Assembly (NCBI GenBank): GCA_013288805.1
Contig: JABDBE010000003.1
Location: forward strand, 1-64,000
Origin: Acidobacteriota bacterium
Lineage (GTDB): Bacteria; Acidobacteriota; Terriglobia; Terriglobales; Acidobacteriaceae
Length of the DNA stretch: 64,000 nt
Direction: 5' to 3'
In this document: positions 60,753 through 64,000 of the stretch, in pieces
Layout of the letters: each line of letters starts with the position of its first letter
How positions within the stretch are numbered: position 1 is the stretch's first letter
The notes under the pieces: generated by a model
Databases searched by the model: none
Seen by the model: the letters and a program-made list of their open reading frames with translations, nothing else
What the model was told of the DNA's origin: nothing
Made by a program: the position numbers and the translations under genes

Positions 60753-61157
60753 ATGAACGTTCACGAAACCCTCTATTTACGAGACGACGAAATGGATGAG
60801 TTTGGCGACAGCGGCGCCTATGGCGAGTCGCTGGAAGAAGATTACGAAGAAGAAGAGGAAGAAGAGGAAGCAGAACTGCCGGGTGTAAGCGATTCAGAAG
60901 TGGGAGCGGAAATGCCTATGCCGACGCCGGCAGTGCCTGTCGGAGGAGGCGGTGGAGGCGCGTCGAAACCTCCCGCAAAAAAGGCTGCCCCTAAAAAAGC
61001 AGCGCCGAAGAAAAAGGCGGCGAAGAAGAAAGCCCCCAAGAAGGCCGCCAAGAAGAAAGCAGCCAAGAAAAAGCCCGCCCGCAAGGCCGCCAAGAAAAAA
61101 CCGGCAAAGAAGGCAAAGAAAAAGGCCAGCAAGAAGTCAGCGCGTCGCCGTCGCTGA
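60753..61157 (+). CDS. histone H1-like Lys/Ala/Pro-rich nucleoid protein with acidic N-terminus
   Basis: SD AGGAGG before ATG 60753; acidic LEEDYEEEEEEEEAELPG, Gly linker, then (P/A)AKKKA-type repeats. Confidence 0.85.
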   Translation: MNVHETLYLRDDEMDEFGDSGAYGESLEEDYEEEEEEEEAELPGVSDSEVGAEMPMPTPAVPVGGGGGGASKPPAKKAAPKKAAPKKKAAKKKAPKKAAKKKAAKKKPARKAAKKKPAKKAKKKASKKSARRRR

Positions 61158-61187
61158 AAACGAAGTAAGAGAACTCTGACTTAACAT

Positions 61188-61218
61188 TAAGCCGCTGCTT
61201 GAAGCTGCGGCTTGTTTT
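61188..61218 (+). terminator. Rho-independent terminator
   Basis: AAGCCGC...GCGGCTT stem followed by GTTTTATTT, 30 nt after the H1-like stop. Confidence 0.8.
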
Positions 61219-61300
61219 ATTTGAGTAAACGGTTGATCAGAACCACGGTCGAAATTTCACTCCGTCGGGTTCGGCGTCGCTTGCCATGAAGTTCCACGCG

Positions 61301-61564
61301 CTATTTCTTTCGCTGCACCGCCTCCAGACATCTCCCATAGAGTTCGAGCAGATGATTGGCATAGTCCTCCGGCTTTGACGCTGCTCCTGAGCCCTGGAAG
61401 CCGACACCCGACGAACTGGTCCGGCCGTAGCCGGTGGTCATGGCGACAAATTTCATAAGGTCGAGGGCGATGTCTTCATTACGGCGTGAACCGGCGGTGC
61501 TGGTTGATACTTCGTCCATGAATTCCTCCGTGGGAACGCGAATGCTGGGTATTTCGTCGTCCAT
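61301..61564 (-). CDS. small hypothetical protein
   Basis: 87 aa, well-formed amphipathic C-terminus (EDYANHLLELYGRCLEAVQRKK). Confidence 0.5.
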   Translation of the reverse strand: MDDEIPSIRVPTEEFMDEVSTSTAGSRRNEDIALDLMKFVAMTTGYGRTSSSGVGFQGSGAASKPEDYANHLLELYGRCLEAVQRKK

Positions 61565-61711
61565 ACTGCGTTACATAAAAGCGGCAGAAAAAATGATAGC
61601 AGAACAGGAAGCAAGCCATGAACCACGAAGAACAAGAACATCTCTTTCCAAAGGCAACTTATGCCACGCATGATGTGTAAGCTGCGATCGTACGCACCGG
61701 GTGGTTGCTGA

Positions 61712-62452
61712 TTACTTTCCCAGCGTTTGAGCCAGGAAGTTGACGGTTCGCTTCCAGGCGTCTGCGGCATCGTCCGCGCGGTATCCAGCCTTGTTGTTGG
61801 GATTTTCGAAGGCGTGGCATGCATTCGGATAGATCACAATTTCGACTTTCTTGCCCAGTTGCTTCATTGCTTGCTCAAACTTCTTCACATCGTCGACCGT
61901 GATGCCGCGGTCTTGTCCGCCGAAAATTCCCAGGATCGAAGCATTGATTTTCTTGAGCGACGCGGGATCGCTTGCCAGGCGGCCGTAATTAATCACGTCC
62001 GCCGTCAGGGTTGGCTCCTGCAACGCTACATCGAATGAGTAACCGCCGCCCATGCACCAGCCGATGGATGCAATTCGATCTTTGTTTACATTAGGCTGCG
62101 ATTTCAGAAATTCGAAAGCCGCGTGCAAATCGCGCGCCGCCCGGTCATCAGGAACACCACGCATGATTTCGTGAGCCTCGTCGGGCGTGGTCGCGACTTT
62201 GCCGCGGTAGAGATCGATAGCCAACGCAACGTAACCCAGATCGGACAGCTTCGAAGCCTGCTCCTTGACCCAGTCGTTAAGTCCCCAATATTCGTGGATG
62301 ACCAGAATGCCCGGAAACGGTCCCGTCCCTTCAGGCGTGTAAATTATTGCTTGGACGGTGTCGTCACCACTCTTATAGGAAACGTTCTTAGGGGTAGCGG
62401 CAAAAGCACCGAGGGCAAGAAACAAACTGATGGTCAAAGAGAAGAATTTCAC
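61712..62452 (-). CDS. secreted dienelactone hydrolase family protein
   Basis: Signal peptide VKFFSLTISLFLALGAFAA; GILVIHEYWGLNDWVKEQASKLSDLGYVALAIDLYRG; GWCMGGGYSF. Confidence 0.92.
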   Translation of the reverse strand: MKFFSLTISLFLALGAFAATPKNVSYKSGDDTVQAIIYTPEGTGPFPGILVIHEYWGLNDWVKEQASKLSDLGYVALAIDLYRGKVATTPDEAHEIMRGVPDDRAARDLHAAFEFLKSQPNVNKDRIASIGWCMGGGYSFDVALQEPTLTADVINYGRLASDPASLKKINASILGIFGGQDRGITVDDVKKFEQAMKQLGKKVEIVIYPNACHAFENPNNKAGYRADDAADAWKRTVNFLAQTLGK

Positions 62453-62487
62453 GGCAAATCCTCCGCAACGGCAATGGCTCGTCAAAA

Positions 62488-62973
62488 CTACAATTGCAGT
62501 TCCATGTACATCGCCCCAGCGATCGGATTGGGGCGATACGGGGCGATCTCTCGAAAGCCCAGTTTTCGATACATTTCCACCGCATCTTTCATGATCGGCT
62601 CGATTGTATCGAGACGCATGCGCTGATAGCCAATCGTGCGGGCTTCGGCAATGATCTTTTCTGCCATGGCGCGGCCCAGTCTTTTTCCGCGAAATGACGG
62701 ACGCAAGTACAGCCGCTTCATCTCGCAGATGTCGGCATCCCATCTGTGGAGGGCGACGCATCCCGCCGACTGTCCTTCATACTCCGCCAGCAACAAACGG
62801 CCGTCGGGTGGGGCGTAATGACCGGGAAGTTCGGCAAGCTCTTGCTCAAAGTTCTGGAAGCAGAGGTTCACACCGAGCGATTGCTCGTACTCCTGGAAAA
62901 ACCCGCGTACCTGCGCGATCTGCGCAGAAGATTCCGCCTGCGCAAATACTAGCCCTGAAATTGGACTGGTCAC
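62488..62973 (-). CDS. GNAT family N-acetyltransferase
   Basis: MKRLYLRPSFRGKRLGRAMAEKIIAEA; overlaps fabG stop by 4 nt. Confidence 0.93.
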   Translation of the reverse strand: MTSPISGLVFAQAESSAQIAQVRGFFQEYEQSLGVNLCFQNFEQELAELPGHYAPPDGRLLLAEYEGQSAGCVALHRWDADICEMKRLYLRPSFRGKRLGRAMAEKIIAEARTIGYQRMRLDTIEPIMKDAVEMYRKLGFREIAPYRPNPIAGAMYMELQL

Positions 62974-63713
62974 CCCATGAGCATGCCGCCGTTCACGGCT
63001 AGAACATGTCCAGTGATATAGGAAGCTTCGTCCGAGGCGAGAAACGCAACTGAGTTCGCCACGTCGTCGGGAGTCCCGATTCGTCCCAGAGGAATCATTT
63101 TCAATGCGTTCTGTTTGAAGTCATCGGTGAATCCCGAGGTCATGGCGGTTTCGATGAAGCCGGGCGCGACGGCGTTGCAAGTTATGTTGCGCGACCCGAC
63201 TTCGCGGGCGATGGCCATGGTCAATCCAATCAGTCCCGCTTTCGACGCGGCATAGTTTGCTTGTCCGGCCTGGCCCATCTGACCGAAGACCGACGTTATG
63301 TTGATGATCCGGCCCCAGCGCTGCTTGAGCATCGAACCGATCACCTGCTGAATACAAAGATACGCGGATGTTAGGTTGGTGTTGAGAACGGAGTCCCAAT
63401 CGGCGCGCTTCATGCGCATAACCAGTTGATCGCGTGTGATGCCGGCATTGTTTATGAGAATGTCGACTTTACCGAGTTGTCCGAGGGCAGCCTTGAATGC
63501 GGTTTTGACTTGCTCTTCGTCGGCTACATCAAGCCGGAACGCAGACGCCTTCCCACCCGCGGCCTCGATCTCTCGCACCAGTTCGTTCAGCTTTTCCTGA
63601 TTGCGAGCTGCCACTGCCACGGTCGCGCCTGATGCCGCGAGCTTAAGAGCACAAGCACGGCCAATGCCCTGGGACGCACCCGTGACGAGCGCGACCCGAC
63701 CTGAAAGGGTCAT
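62970..63713 (-). CDS. fabG: 3-oxoacyl-ACP reductase
   Basis: VALVTGASQGIGRACALKLAASGA; NNAGITRD; YAASKAGLIGLTMAIARE; VNGGMLM. Confidence 0.95.
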   Translation of the reverse strand: MTLSGRVALVTGASQGIGRACALKLAASGATVAVAARNQEKLNELVREIEAAGGKASAFRLDVADEEQVKTAFKAALGQLGKVDILINNAGITRDQLVMRMKRADWDSVLNTNLTSAYLCIQQVIGSMLKQRWGRIINITSVFGQMGQAGQANYAASKAGLIGLTMAIAREVGSRNITCNAVAPGFIETAMTSGFTDDFKQNALKMIPLGRIGTPDDVANSVAFLASDEASYITGHVLAVNGGMLMG

Positions 63714-63807
63714 GATTTCTCCTTACTGATTGAACCCGAATTATAGCGGTAGATGGGGAGTCGTGGCGCGCTGCGGAGGAGTGGAACACTAAATTCGCGA
63801 TTACAGC

Positions 63808-63999
63808 CTATTCTGAATCCGGCTTGGCAGCGGCATGGCCCCTCCCCGCAGTTGGACCTTTGGGTCTATTGGCCACAACACCGGTTTCCTCGGCGCCAGA
63901 ATCGCCAACGTGAGGAGCCTCCTCATAGCGAGCAAAGGTCATCGAATAACTGGCTCGCCCTTGAGTGCTCGAACGCATGTGCGTCGCATAGCCGATCAA
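63808..63999 (-). CDS. fusA: elongation factor G, C-terminal fragment (truncated by window edge)
   Basis: IGYATHMRSSTQGRASYSMTFARYEEAP matches the conserved EF-G C-terminus. Confidence 0.85.
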   Translation of the reverse strand: MIGYATHMRSSTQGRASYSMTFARYEEAPHVGDSGAEETGVVANRPKGPTAGRGHAAAKPDSE

Positions 64000-64000
64000 T

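Overview
This 64 kb window looks like an Acidobacteria (Terriglobia-like) chromosome segment. That assignment is inferred from gene content and style and was not tested. Most of it is ordinary housekeeping: serS, pyrD, rnpB RNA, glyA, alr, skp/ompH, bamA, frr, pyrH, tsf, rpsB, rpsI, rplM, mltG, ruvX, carD, greA, fabG and the 3' end of fusA. Accessory genes include a GH18/polysaccharide-deacetylase/GT2 fusion, two large TonB-dependent receptors, several TonB-like proteins, a di-haem oxidoreductase, and BrnT/BrnA and VapC/VapB-like toxin-antitoxin pairs. No prophage, transposon, CRISPR array or tRNA was recognised. The most unusual signal is a recurrent family of degenerate tandem heptamers, roughly G-Y-N-N-Y-Y-R with a strict 7-bp period. 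It is found only between genes, and several copies are paired as inverted arms that can fold in heptamer register (about ten loci). Two apparent single-base frameshifts are also worth checking: one in a TonB gene, and one in a 7-A tract of a small basic ORF downstream of rnpB. All calls are by eye from the sequence and ORF track; no searches were run.
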